Shown in pieces: positions 33,273 through 42,146 of a DNA stretch of 64,000 bases (its first letter is position 1; each line of letters opens with the position of its first letter). Origin of the DNA: Planctomycetota bacterium. Its GTDB lineage: Bacteria > Planctomycetota > Planctomycetia > Isosphaerales > Isosphaeraceae. The notes below the pieces were generated by a model, which did not search any database, was not told the DNA's origin, and saw only the letters and a list, made by a program, of their open reading frames with translations. The stretch is from the NCBI GenBank assembly GCA_028291545.1, contig JAQGHR010000051.1, forward strand, positions 1-64,000, written 5' to 3'. Both the position numbers and the translations under genes were made by a program.

Positions 33273-34643
33273 ATGTTCCGCGTCGATGCCGACCGCCCCG
33301 CCCATTTTTGCGATGGCCTCACTCGCCGCGACTTCCTGCACGCCGGATCACTCTCCTTGCTCGGGCTCTCCCTGCCGGGGCTCCAATCGCTCAAGGCCCA
33401 GGCCGCCGTGCCCGACTCGGATGTGAATTGCATCATGCTCTTCCTCGTGGGTGGGCCCTCGCAGCTCGACACCTGGGACATGAAGCCCGCCGCGCCCAGC
33501 GAGATCCGGGGGCCGTTCCGCCCGATCGACACGAACGTCCCCGGAATCCAGGTCTCGGAAATTTTCCCTCGCCTGGCGAAGATCATGGACAAGGTGTCCG
33601 TAGTCCGCTCTTGCAACCATCAGGCGACCGCCGTCCATGACACGGGGCACCAGATGATGCAGACCGGTCGCCTCTTCACCGGAGGGATCGAACATCCCCA
33701 CATCGGCTGCGTCCTGGCCAAGGTCAAAGGGGCAAAAGGCGACGCCCCGCCGCACGTTCTCATGCCCCGGCCGATCGGCAACACCGGCGGCGGGATGCCC
33801 CACGGACAGAGCGCGGGCTATCTGGGGAAGACGTTCGACCCGTTCGTCCTGAACGCCGACCCGAGCGCGAAGGATTTCAAGGTTCCGGATCTGCTGCCCC
33901 CCGAGTACATCTCGGCGGTTCGCGAGCAACGACGCAAGAGCCTACGAGCGGCGATCGACGGTTCGGTCAAGGCGTTCGAATCGTCGTCGGACGCCCGACT
34001 GCTCGACGCCAACTTCCAGCAAGCCTATCGCCTCATGTCCAGCAAGGCCGCCCGCGAGGCGTTCGACCTCTCGTCCGAGCCCGACTCGGCCAAGGACCGC
34101 TATGGCCGGACCCGGTTCGGGATGAGCTGCTTGCTCGCTCGCCGCCTGATCGAACGCGGAGTCCGGTTCGTCACCGTCAACATGTTCGAGACCGTCTTTA
34201 ACGAGATCACCTGGGACATCCACGGCTCCGCACCGTTCAGCCCGATCGAGTGTTACAAGAACGAGGTCGGGCCAAACTTCGATAATGCGTATTCCGCCTT
34301 GATCGAAGATCTTTCAAAAACCGGGCTTCTGTCGAAGACCATGGTGCTCGCGTTCGGCGAGTTCGGCCGGACGCCCAAGATCAACCCGGCCGGTGGTCGA
34401 GACCATCACCCCGGGTGCTGGTCGTCGTTGATGGCCGGCGGCCCGATCAAGGGTGGCCAGGTGGTCGGGGCGTCAGACGAGATCGGCTATGCCCCGAAGG
34501 ACCGCCCCGTCTCGACGGCCGAGATCGCGGCGACGGTCTACCAGGGCCTCGGCATCCCCCTGGAAACCGAGATGATCGGTCCGCAGAGTCGCCCGCTTCG
34601 GATCGTCGATCACGGAGTCGAGCCGATTCGGGAGCTGTTTTGA
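33273..34643 (+). CDS. Tat-exported DUF1501 protein (sulfatase-like fold)
   Basis: A 456-residue protein with a twin-arginine signal (LTRRDFLHAGSLSLLGLS) in the first 36 residues, followed by a DUF1501 domain. DUF1501 resembles alkaline-phosphatase/sulfatase-fold enzymes, with conserved 'MLFLVGGPSQLDTWD' near 59-73 and 'FGEFGRTPKIN' near 360-370, but its reaction is not established. DUF1501 and DUF1549/DUF1553 genes are linked in many planctomycetes. It opens the operon, with 47 bases to the next gene. Confidence 0.92.
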   Translation: MFRVDADRPAHFCDGLTRRDFLHAGSLSLLGLSLPGLQSLKAQAAVPDSDVNCIMLFLVGGPSQLDTWDMKPAAPSEIRGPFRPIDTNVPGIQVSEIFPRLAKIMDKVSVVRSCNHQATAVHDTGHQMMQTGRLFTGGIEHPHIGCVLAKVKGAKGDAPPHVLMPRPIGNTGGGMPHGQSAGYLGKTFDPFVLNADPSAKDFKVPDLLPPEYISAVREQRRKSLRAAIDGSVKAFESSSDARLLDANFQQAYRLMSSKAAREAFDLSSEPDSAKDRYGRTRFGMSCLLARRLIERGVRFVTVNMFETVFNEITWDIHGSAPFSPIECYKNEVGPNFDNAYSALIEDLSKTGLLSKTMVLAFGEFGRTPKINPAGGRDHHPGCWSSLMAGGPIKGGQVVGASDEIGYAPKDRPVSTAEIAATVYQGLGIPLETEMIGPQSRPLRIVDHGVEPIRELF

Positions 34644-34690
34644 CGCGAATCGCTCCATGAACCTGGCGCTGCCGCCGGAGTCCTCATCCG

Positions 34691-37135
34691 ATGAGCCGTA
34701 TCTCGGTTTTCGCTCTACTGCTCGGTGTCGCGTTCTCGGCGCGGGCGGACGACTTATCGATTCTGCCGTCATCCGCCGTCCTCGACGGACCGAAGGTGTC
34801 CCAGCGGTTCCTGGTTGAGACAGCCTCGGGGGGCTTCTTCACCGGGGATCAGACGGCGAACGCCCGTTTTTCGATCGATGATCCCAGGATTGCGACCGTT
34901 TCCGTCGACGGCACGGTCTCTCCCGTCGGGGACGGGGCGACGGTCCTCCGAGCCAAGTTCGGCGACCGGATCGCGACCTCCACGATCACGGTCAAGAACT
35001 TCGCGAGCAACGAGCCGTGGAGCTTCAAGAACCACGTCTTGCCGGTTCTGACTCGCGCCGGGTGCAACATGGGCTCGTGTCACGGCGCCGCGGCCGGCAA
35101 GAACGGGTTCCGTTTGACGCTCAGGGGTTATGGCCCGGAGGTGGATTACGACGTCCTGAGCCGTCAGGCTCTCGGGCGACGCATCAACAAGACCGCGCCC
35201 GAGGAGAGCCTGATGCTCCTCAAGCCGTCGGGAGCGATCGAGCACGGGGGCGGCGTTCGTTTCTCCGAGGATTCGCTCGAATATCGCGTCCTGGCCGAGT
35301 GGATCGCGTCCGCGATGCCACGTCCTCGCGAGGACGAGCCCGGCGTCGTGAAGGTGACCGCCGTTCCGCCCGCGGTCCGGTTTCGTCCGGGTCAGACTCA
35401 GCAAGTGACCGTTCAGGCGACCTATTCGGACGGTCGCACGGCCGACGTCACACGGTGGGCCAAGTTTGGAAGCACGGATGAGACCGTCGCCAAGGTGGAC
35501 GAATCCGGCCAGGTGAAGGTGGAAGGCCGCGGTGAGGCCGCGATCACGGTCTGGTTCGCCAGTCTCGTCGATCGCTCCACGATCAGCGTTCCTTCCGAAC
35601 TCAAGGACGGTTCCAGGATCTTTGCCGAAGCAGTTCGTCGAAATCCGATCGATGAGATCAACCTGAAGAAACTGGCCTCGATCGGTATTCCACCGTCGCC
35701 GGAATGCACGGATTCGGCCTTCCTGAGACGAGCCTATCTGGACGCGACCGGGACGCTGCCGCCGATCGAAGTCGTCACTGCGTTCCTTGCGGACGTCTCG
35801 CCCGACAAGCGCGTGAAACTGGTCGATCGGCTGCTTCAGACGTCGGAATACATCGACTACTGGGCCTACAAATGGTCGGACTTGCTCCTGGTCTCCTCCA
35901 AGAAGCTGCCGCCGAACGCGATGTGGTCGTTTTACCGGTCGATCCGAAATGCGGTCGAAACCAATGTGCCCTGGGATGAGTTCGCCCGTCGCGTGATCAC
36001 AGCCAGGGGCTCCACCCTGTCCAACGGCGCAGCCAACTATTTCGTCCTGCATCGTGACCCGATCGACCTGACCGAAAGCTCGTCGATGGCGTTTCTCGGC
36101 ATGTCGCTGACCTGCGCCCGCTGCCATAACCATCCGATGGAAAAGTGGACTCAGGACCAGTATTACGGCATGGCGAATCTCTTCTCTCGCGTGACTCTCA
36201 AGGACGGCGAGCGAGGCGAGGTGATCGTTTCTCCGGCCCCGGACGGCGATATCGTCCACCCTCGCAAGGGGATTGTGATGGCGCCCCAGGCGCTCGATGC
36301 GAAGCCGGCACCCATCGAATCACGCGGCGATCGGCGAGAGCTTTTTGCGTCGTGGCTCGCCAGTCCGGAGAACCCCTATTTCGATCGGGCGATCGTCAAT
36401 CGCGTCTGGCGCAACTTTTTCGGCCGAGGATTGATCGAGCCGGAGGACGATCTTCGCGCCACGAACCCGCCGAGCGATGAAGCCCTGATGAACTGGCTGG
36501 TCGGCGACTTTCGCGCCCATAACCGCGATGTGAAATCGCTGGTCCGCACCATCATGACCTCGGCCACCTACGCCCGATCGAGCGACCCGGTCCCCGGCAA
36601 CGAGGCCGACACGAAATTCCTCAGTCACTACGTGGTCAAGCGCCTTCCCGCCGAGGTCCTGCTCGACGCCCTTTCCCGCGCGACCGACGTTCCGACACCG
36701 TTTGGCGGATACCCGTCCGGATGGCGTAGCATCCAGCTCCCCGACGCCCAGGTCGCGAACGCGTTCCTGTCCTCGTTCGGTCGTCCCGAGCGTGTCAGCA
36801 CCTGTTCTTGCGAGCGCTCGGCCGAGCCTTCGGTCGCCCAGGCCCTCAACCTCGCCAACGGCGAGACACTCAACCAGAAACTGCGCGACGAAAAAGGAGC
36901 GATTGCCAGGCTCGTCGCCTCGACCGCGAGCGATGCCGTCGTCGTCGAAACGCTCTACAAATCGGCCCTCAGTCGGCCTCCCGACGAAGCGGAGCGAAAT
37001 CGACTGACAGGCGTTCTGGCCGAAGCCACCGCCGGACTGAAGGATGCGAAGGAAACGGCGGCGGCCAGGAGGCAGGCGATCGAGGATCTGTACTGGGCCA
37101 TCCTGACCGGTAAGGAATTCCTGTTCAATCATTGA
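34691..37135 (+). CDS. Secreted DUF1549/DUF1553 protein with Ig-like domain and possible haem motifs
   Basis: An 814-residue protein with a signal peptide (residues 1-18), a Big_2-type Ig-like segment (about 30-105), a region with C125-N-M-G-S-C130-H131 (a CxxxxCH pattern), a second Ig-like stretch (215-300), then DUF1549 and DUF1553 (about 310-810). DUF1549 contains C475-A-R-C478-H479, a standard CxxCH. It thus looks able to bind haem, although the family's function is unknown. The gene lies 47 bases after DUF1501 and its stop is close to the next gene's start. Confidence 0.9.
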   Translation: MSRISVFALLLGVAFSARADDLSILPSSAVLDGPKVSQRFLVETASGGFFTGDQTANARFSIDDPRIATVSVDGTVSPVGDGATVLRAKFGDRIATSTITVKNFASNEPWSFKNHVLPVLTRAGCNMGSCHGAAAGKNGFRLTLRGYGPEVDYDVLSRQALGRRINKTAPEESLMLLKPSGAIEHGGGVRFSEDSLEYRVLAEWIASAMPRPREDEPGVVKVTAVPPAVRFRPGQTQQVTVQATYSDGRTADVTRWAKFGSTDETVAKVDESGQVKVEGRGEAAITVWFASLVDRSTISVPSELKDGSRIFAEAVRRNPIDEINLKKLASIGIPPSPECTDSAFLRRAYLDATGTLPPIEVVTAFLADVSPDKRVKLVDRLLQTSEYIDYWAYKWSDLLLVSSKKLPPNAMWSFYRSIRNAVETNVPWDEFARRVITARGSTLSNGAANYFVLHRDPIDLTESSSMAFLGMSLTCARCHNHPMEKWTQDQYYGMANLFSRVTLKDGERGEVIVSPAPDGDIVHPRKGIVMAPQALDAKPAPIESRGDRRELFASWLASPENPYFDRAIVNRVWRNFFGRGLIEPEDDLRATNPPSDEALMNWLVGDFRAHNRDVKSLVRTIMTSATYARSSDPVPGNEADTKFLSHYVVKRLPAEVLLDALSRATDVPTPFGGYPSGWRSIQLPDAQVANAFLSSFGRPERVSTCSCERSAEPSVAQALNLANGETLNQKLRDEKGAIARLVASTASDAVVVETLYKSALSRPPDEAERNRLTGVLAEATAGLKDAKETAAARRQAIEDLYWAILTGKEFLFNH

Positions 37136-37146
37136 GGCGTCGAGAC

Positions 37147-40100
37147 ATGCCACCGCCCTCCAGGATATTCCCTCGCATGTGGCCAAGACCATTGACGCTG
37201 ATCACGATCTTCTGCGTGTCGATCGCCCCGCTCGCGTCCGGCGCGGAGTCGCCGGTCAGCTTCAAGGGCGACGTCGCCCCGATCCTCGTCAAGAAATGCC
37301 TGGGCTGCCACAATGATCAGAAGTCGCAAAGCGGCTTGAACATGAAGACGTTCGCCCTCTTCAAGAAGGGGGGCAAGACGGCCGGCACGGACATCCTGTC
37401 GCCGGGCAAGCCCGAGAGCAGTCACCTCATCGAGTCCATCCGCCCCGACGCCAATCCTCGGATGCCCCTCAAACAGCCGCCTCTCAGCGACGCCGCGATC
37501 GCGACTCTTGAACGATGGGTGGCGGAGGGAGCCCGCTTCGACGGGCCGTCCGAGGCCGAAACGTCGATCGCTACCCTCGTCGACCCGCTGTCCAATCTCC
37601 GCAAGATCCCGGTCAAGGTGCCGACCTCCGACCCGGTCACCTCCGTCGCGTTCTCTCCGAACGGATCCACCCTCGCCGCCGCGGTCGGCCGATCGATCTT
37701 GCTGTTCGAGCTTTCGACCGGAAAAGAGATCGCGACCTTACCGGATCATCCTGGCCCCTTGACGTTCGTCGCCTACACGCCCGATGGCGGCAGTCTCGTC
37801 GCCACGGGCGGGCGTCCCGGGCAATTCGGGTGCGTTTCGGTCTGGGATGTGGCGTCGAAAACGCGGAGGCATGAAGTCCGAGGGCACTCCGATGCCGTGC
37901 TCTGTGCCGCGCTGTCTCCCGACGGCAAGATGCTAGCGACCGGCAGTTATGATCGGCTCGTGAAGCTCTGGGATCTGGCGCAGGGGAAGGAAATTCGCAC
38001 CCTGAAGGAGCATACCGACGCCGTCCATTCGGTCGCCTTCTCGCGAGATGGCCTGACGGTCGCCTCCGGTTCGGCCGATCGGACCGTGAAGATCTGGGAC
38101 GTTTCCTCCGGGAGGAAACGCACGAGCCTCTCCGACTCGCTCGCGGAGGTCTACGCGGTCGCGTTTGCGCCGGACGGGAAGAATGTCCTCGCGGCGGGCG
38201 TCGATCGATCGATTCGTGTTTGGAGCCTGGCCGGCGACGCGGGCTCGCTCGTTCGCTCGGCGTTTGCGCACGATGCGCCGGTCATCCGACTTCACGTCTC
38301 CGCCGATGGTCAGTCCCTGGTCTCCGGCGGCGAAGATCGCTCGGTCAAGTTGTGGGACCTCGCGACCCTGCGCCCGGTAGCCGCATTTGCCGGACAATCC
38401 GACTGGCCGATGGCGCTCGACCTGAATCGTGATCGTTCTCGTCTGGCAGTCGGTCGATATGACGGTTCGTTGGCGATCGTGGATGCGAAGAGCGGCAAGA
38501 TACTTTCCGTCCTTCGAGATATCCCTGGCGCGGCGCCGGCCGCGACACCGCAACTTGTCCGCAATGCCACGCTCAACCCTCCGGCTCCTCGCGGCGCCAT
38601 TCGTGGATCGACGTCCCGAGTCTCCCTCTCCGGCAATGGCATCGGCGACGCGACGACCGTCGTCTTCTCGGAACAGGGCCTGGAGGGAAAAATCGTCCCG
38701 CGAAAGAAGCCCGATCCGAACGCGCTGGATCTGGACGTGACGATCTCGCGCGAGGCCCGCGTCGGAGTCCACCGGATTCTCGTCCAGACGACGCTGGGAA
38801 CGCCTGCATCCCAGCCGTTCGCCGTGACCGACTTGTCGGAGGCGATGGAAGTCGAGCCGAACGACGATGCGGCGAAGGCCGGGCTGTTCCCGCTCCCGGC
38901 GACGTTCGTCGGAACGCTTGAGAAGCCGGGCGATGCGGATTTCTATCGATTCGACGCCAAGGCCGGGCAAGACGTGGTTTTCGAGACGCTCGCTCGCCCC
39001 CTCGGCTCCTCGCTCAATGGGGCGCTCGCGGTCTTTGCCTCGGATGGTCGGAAGCTTGCAGAGACCCAGAATTCCGAGGGATCGCCCGACGCGGTGCTCG
39101 TGTTTCATCCCGAGGCTGACGGTGTTTACGCTCTGCGGGTCACGGATGAAGACTTCGGCGGCTCAGGCGCACATTTTTATCGGATCCGGGCCGGCGTGAT
39201 CCCACGAGTTGAATCCGTCTTCCCGCTGGGCATCGACGGCGGCAAGGCCTCCGAGGTTACCTTCCAAGGGGTGAATCTCGGCTCCAAGACTGTGATCGTA
39301 CCTGCCGCGGAAGGCGGGACCTTTCCTCGCATCGTCCCTCCTCCCAGGAGGACGGCCGACGACGCCTTCTCGGGGACATCCAGGACGCTGGTTTCCGTAT
39401 CAGGCCGAGTCGATCGGGAAGACGAGCCGAACGACTCATACACCCTGGCGCGCGTGCCAATGTCCGATGGAGGCGTCTCCGGTCGAATCCAGAAGCCGGG
39501 CGACGTCGATCATTATCGGTTTGCTGCCAGGAAGGGACACCCGATCATCGTCGAAGTCTACGGCCGTCGCCTCGGTTCCCCCATCGACCCGGTGATTGAG
39601 ATCCTCGACGCGACCGGCAAGCCCGTTCCCCGAGCCGTCCTCCGCCCGGTCGAGGCGACCAATGTTGCGTTCCGCGATCATCCCTCCAGCGGGCGCAGCA
39701 TGCGGCTGACCGAATGGAACGATTTTCATGAAAATGACTATGTGCTGATCGGTCGTGAATTGTCCAGAATTGCCGAAATGCCCAGGAATCCCGACGACGA
39801 CGCCGTACTTTGGGGAACTGGCGGCACCCGGGTCGCTCAGGGAGAGCGGATCGGACTTCTCGACACCACGCCCGAGCATCATCCACTGGGGCAGCCGATC
39901 TACAAGGTCGAGATCCATCCGCCGGGAGCTTCCTTTCCGCCCGGGGGCATTGCCCCGGTGACTTTGAACACTCGGAACGACGACGGGGGGCCGGGTATCG
40001 GCAAGGACAGCCGACTCAGCTTCGATCCTCCGGCCGACGGCGAGTACGTACTTCGCGTGGAGGATGTCCGCGGGCAGGGCGGAGAGGCGTTCGGCTATCA

Positions 40101-40824
40101 TGCCCTCGTTCGCTCGCCCCATCCGGATTTTCAACTCAGCCTCAGCCAGGAGAACCCGAACATCCCTCGTGGCGGCACGGCGATTGTCCAGGTTAGCGCC
40201 ACTCGATTTGACGGGTTCCGCGGTCCGATCGACGTTGCAGTGACAGGCCTGCCACCCGGGATCACCGCGAAGAGTTCGCCCATCGAGGCCGACGCCTATT
40301 CGGCGACCATCCTCCTGATGGCCGACTCGTCGGCTCCCGCCTTCTCGCCCGCGACGTGGACGGTTACCGGACGGGCGACAACACATTCACCGACCGGCCG
40401 GCAAGAGATTATCGAGCACCAGCTTGACCCGGGCGGACCACGTTCGGGCGTCCTCACCGTCACGGGACCGCCGAACCTGAAGATCGGGTTCCGGCCGGAG
40501 GCGGTTGCGATCCGGCCCGGCGAACGGGTGGAGATGACCCTGACCGTCGGGCGTCACCCCGCATTCAAAGGCCGGGTTCCCATCGAGGTGCGGAACTTGC
40601 CGCGAGGCGTCCGGGTCCTCAACATCGGGCTCAATGGCGTTCTCGTCACCGAAACGCAGACAGAGCGCGCGATCTTCCTCTACGCCGAGCCCTGGGCCGA
40701 GCCGGCTGAACGGCCTTTCTACGCGATTGCCAACTGCGAGGCCGCGGGCACAGAGCACAGTTCGCTGCCGATCCCCCTGATGGTGAAGCCAGCGACGGCC
40801 GGAGAGAAGCTATCGGGCAAATGA
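37147..40824 (+). CDS. Secreted cytochrome/WD40/PPC multidomain protein
   Basis: A 1225-residue protein. Order: signal peptide (to about 33), planctomycete cytochrome c domain with C51-L-G-C54-H55, seven WD40 repeats (about 160-458) enough for a full propeller, then two PPC-like beta domains beginning at 'VEPNDDAAKAG' (about 568) and 'DEPNDSYTLAR' (about 758), and a long C-terminal tail of Ig/PPC-like strands. I use the ATG at 37147. A TTG 15 bases upstream overlaps the preceding stop, and the ATG at 37177 is also possible. It is probably a periplasmic or surface electron-transfer scaffold. Function unknown. Confidence 0.9.
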   Translation: MPPPSRIFPRMWPRPLTLITIFCVSIAPLASGAESPVSFKGDVAPILVKKCLGCHNDQKSQSGLNMKTFALFKKGGKTAGTDILSPGKPESSHLIESIRPDANPRMPLKQPPLSDAAIATLERWVAEGARFDGPSEAETSIATLVDPLSNLRKIPVKVPTSDPVTSVAFSPNGSTLAAAVGRSILLFELSTGKEIATLPDHPGPLTFVAYTPDGGSLVATGGRPGQFGCVSVWDVASKTRRHEVRGHSDAVLCAALSPDGKMLATGSYDRLVKLWDLAQGKEIRTLKEHTDAVHSVAFSRDGLTVASGSADRTVKIWDVSSGRKRTSLSDSLAEVYAVAFAPDGKNVLAAGVDRSIRVWSLAGDAGSLVRSAFAHDAPVIRLHVSADGQSLVSGGEDRSVKLWDLATLRPVAAFAGQSDWPMALDLNRDRSRLAVGRYDGSLAIVDAKSGKILSVLRDIPGAAPAATPQLVRNATLNPPAPRGAIRGSTSRVSLSGNGIGDATTVVFSEQGLEGKIVPRKKPDPNALDLDVTISREARVGVHRILVQTTLGTPASQPFAVTDLSEAMEVEPNDDAAKAGLFPLPATFVGTLEKPGDADFYRFDAKAGQDVVFETLARPLGSSLNGALAVFASDGRKLAETQNSEGSPDAVLVFHPEADGVYALRVTDEDFGGSGAHFYRIRAGVIPRVESVFPLGIDGGKASEVTFQGVNLGSKTVIVPAAEGGTFPRIVPPPRRTADDAFSGTSRTLVSVSGRVDREDEPNDSYTLARVPMSDGGVSGRIQKPGDVDHYRFAARKGHPIIVEVYGRRLGSPIDPVIEILDATGKPVPRAVLRPVEATNVAFRDHPSSGRSMRLTEWNDFHENDYVLIGRELSRIAEMPRNPDDDAVLWGTGGTRVAQGERIGLLDTTPEHHPLGQPIYKVEIHPPGASFPPGGIAPVTLNTRNDDGGPGIGKDSRLSFDPPADGEYVLRVEDVRGQGGEAFGYHALVRSPHPDFQLSLSQENPNIPRGGTAIVQVSATRFDGFRGPIDVAVTGLPPGITAKSSPIEADAYSATILLMADSSAPAFSPATWTVTGRATTHSPTGRQEIIEHQLDPGGPRSGVLTVTGPPNLKIGFRPEAVAIRPGERVEMTLTVGRHPAFKGRVPIEVRNLPRGVRVLNIGLNGVLVTETQTERAIFLYAEPWAEPAERPFYAIANCEAAGTEHSSLPIPLMVKPATAGEKLSGK

Positions 40825-40842
40825 CGAATTGACCGTGAACGG

Positions 40843-40864
40843 ACCGGGCGATTGCATGCCCGGT
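40843..40864 (+). terminator. Rho-independent-type terminator after the DUF1501 operon
   Basis: ACCGGGC (40843-40849) and GCCCGGT (40858-40864) form a perfect 7-bp stem with an 8-base loop, followed by TTCTCG. It lies 19 bases after the operon's last stop. Confidence 0.5.
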
Positions 40865-40878
40865 TTCTCGTACACGCG

Positions 40879-40907
40879 TTGACCGTTCGCGACGAGTTTG
40901 ATAGAAC
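40879..40907 (+). promoter_or_regulatory. Promoter of the glycosyltransferase cluster
   Basis: TTGACC (40879-40884), a 17-base spacer and TAGAAC (40902-40907), directly after the terminator. Matches are five and four of six. The leader to the first glycosyltransferase is about 125 bases. Confidence 0.55.
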
Positions 40908-41036
40908 TCGCGCCGCGCGACCGTTCTCGGTCGGATCGCGAAGGCGTCCTACTGCGCCTTCATCTAGGAGATCGCGCAATAAGGATTCAAATTCTCATGT
41001 GTTCTGTCGCCGACTCGGCGCAAGGACCAGCGGACC

Positions 41037-42146
41037 ATGTCGCCTCGCAAGGTCGCCTACCTTACCCCTCTCTACTTCGACGAGGCATCGTGCCTGGGTG
41101 GCGGTGAGCGGTACCCCCTCAACCTCGCGCGTGGGGTCCATCATGCGTCGGGGGGGCGGTGTCGCGTTGAACTGATCTCGTTCGGCGCGGCGGCGCGACA
41201 ACTCGACCTGGCCGAAGGCGTCGGTCTGCGGGTCCTGCCGATGGCGAGGAAGCCCGCGAATCCGCTCGACGTCGTGTCCTGGCACTTGCCGGACGCGCTC
41301 GTGGACTGCGACCTCGTACACATTCATCAGGCCTATACGCGCTGCGCCGAGATCGGTCTACTCGTTGCCAAGCAGCAGCGAAAGCCCGTTTGCATCACCG
41401 ACCACGGCGGATTCGCCAGTCCCCTGGGCCTGGAGGTCGGGCACCTGGAACTGGCAGATCGGATCATCGCCTACTCGGACTTCGGCGCATCCTTCTATCG
41501 GACCACCCGGCCGATTACCGTGATCAAGGGGGGCGTTGATGCCTGGCACTTCCGCCCTCCCCAGGTGCGCCCGCCCCGCGACCGGTTCCTCTTCGTGGGT
41601 CGCCTCCTCCCTCACAAGGGGATCGACGTCCTGATCGCGGCGATGCCGGACGATTGCCCGCTGACGATCTGCGGCCGTCCCTATCGCCCCGAGTACCTCG
41701 CGAAACTGCGGAGCCTCGCGGCCGGTAAGACGGTCGAATTCGTGCTCGATGCCGATGACGCGACAATTCGCGACCTCTACGCGAGATCCTGGGCGACCGT
41801 GCTTTCCTCGGTCTATCGCGACTACGAAGGCCGCACGCACGATGCGCCCGAGCTCATGGGCTTCACGCTCCTCGAGTCGATGGCCTGCGGCACTCCCGCG
41901 ATCGCCAATCGTGTTGGTGCGATGCCGGAATTCATCCTCGAAGGGGAAACGGGATTCGTCTACGACTCCCCTGCTATGCTCAGCGAACGGCTCCGCCAAC
42001 TGGCCGCCGAGCCCGAAACCGTCGAGCGGATGGGACTCAAGGCGCGCGAGATTGTCGAAGTTCATTACGATCTCAACGTGGCCGGAGCCACACTGTTCGA
42101 CGTGTACCGGACGCTCTGCGAGAACCGCCGGGAGGTCGCCGCGTGA
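41037..42146 (+). CDS. Glycosyltransferase, GT-B fold (group 1 / GT4-like)
   Basis: A 369-residue cytoplasmic or membrane-associated glycosyltransferase. The C-terminal nucleotide-sugar domain contains the family's E-x7-E motif (ELMGFTLLESMACGTP, near residues 280-295). A Rossmann domain begins at 'DRFLFVGRLLPHKGIDVLI'. N-terminally it has the GGGERY donor/acceptor glycine motif. It likely adds a sugar to a surface polysaccharide. It is the first gene of the cluster and overlaps the next by four bases (GTGA). Confidence 0.9.
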   Translation: MSPRKVAYLTPLYFDEASCLGGGERYPLNLARGVHHASGGRCRVELISFGAAARQLDLAEGVGLRVLPMARKPANPLDVVSWHLPDALVDCDLVHIHQAYTRCAEIGLLVAKQQRKPVCITDHGGFASPLGLEVGHLELADRIIAYSDFGASFYRTTRPITVIKGGVDAWHFRPPQVRPPRDRFLFVGRLLPHKGIDVLIAAMPDDCPLTICGRPYRPEYLAKLRSLAAGKTVEFVLDADDATIRDLYARSWATVLSSVYRDYEGRTHDAPELMGFTLLESMACGTPAIANRVGAMPEFILEGETGFVYDSPAMLSERLRQLAAEPETVERMGLKAREIVEVHYDLNVAGATLFDVYRTLCENRREVAA

